Under the pieces are notes generated by a model, which had not been told where the DNA came from, made no database searches, and worked only from the letters and a program-made list of their open reading frames with translations. The position numbers were made by a program, and so were the translations under genes. DNA of 20,195 bases from Dipetalonema caudispina (taxonomy: Eukaryota; Nematoda; Chromadorea; Rhabditida; Onchocercidae): assembly GCA_013365325.1 (NCBI GenBank), contig JABVXV010000629.1:1-20195 (forward strand), read 5' to 3'. Of the stretch, positions 19,686-20,195 are shown one piece after another; the stretch's first letter is position 1, and each line of letters starts with the position of its first letter.

Positions 19686-20079
19686 TTTATTCTTTCATAA
19701 ATAAATATCATAACTTTCCTACCTTTTTATCATACCTATCATATTGTTCAACATTATCACTACTATTATCAACATTGCCATTATAATCATCATCAATCAT
19801 CAACATTAATTTCATTAATCACTTCAATTTGGATTATGCGGATAAGTTGCAAATTAAGTTGAAGAGATAATAATGATGATGACAATGATCTTATGTTGTT
19901 GGAATAAAGAGGGAACATTTGATCAGATATACAAATGGAACATTTCATCACCATAAAATCTATTATATTTCATTAAATTTCATTAGAGTATAAAAATTTC
20001 TGCAACAACTTTAACAATGAAAACAAAACAGCGAATAATAAAAATAATAATAATGACAATAATACTAATAATATTAATA

Positions 20080-20195
<116 letters not shown>

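Overview
The window looks like nuclear DNA of an animal, most probably a nematode, and within the nematodes perhaps a spirurid or filarial worm. The signs are multi-exon genes with strongly AT-rich introns, splice acceptors of the TTTTCAG type, exons clearly richer in G+C than the DNA around them, very many A/T homopolymers, and one gene of the menorin family. No bacterial-type genes, rRNA, tRNA or CRISPR were seen. The phylum is an inference from gene structure; the species cannot be read from the sequence.

Region 1 (1-1190, minus strand) holds a two-exon gene for a secreted-looking protein. It has a signal peptide, about 35 tandem Met-Gln-Pro tripeptides encoded by a 9-bp minisatellite, then a spliced-on C-terminal part with ten cysteines around a Thr/Pro-rich stretch. 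The second exon joins in frame only when a 113-bp intron is removed.

Region 2 (1301 to about 2.7 kb, plus strand) contains an open, GC-richer segment of 70 codons that looks like coding DNA. It continues into further coding-like pieces in shifting frames. I read this as a decaying gene or gene fragment of unknown identity.

Region 3 (3523-11860, minus strand) is the main gene. Twelve exons, rebuilt by hand with consistent phases, give a 522-residue protein of the menorin / FAM151 (DUF2181) family. It has a signal peptide, the PLC-like TIM-barrel family motifs, a C-terminal extension of over 200 residues with no domain that I recognise, and a hydrophobic C-terminus. In C. elegans, menorin acts from the skin to pattern sensory dendrites with L1CAM, LECT-2 and DMA-1.

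Region 4 (11861-20195) is 8.3 kb without a supportable gene. It carries simple repeats (GA/CT tracts, a C-rich/G-rich block able to form a G-quadruplex, GTA/TTG, TTTA and a TAA run of at least 37 units at the window edge), a 63-bp tandem duplication, a 31-bp tandem repeat and a perfect 13-bp inverted repeat. The two minus-strand genes lie 2.4 kb apart, and nothing in the sequence links them functionally beyond both being predicted secretory or surface proteins.
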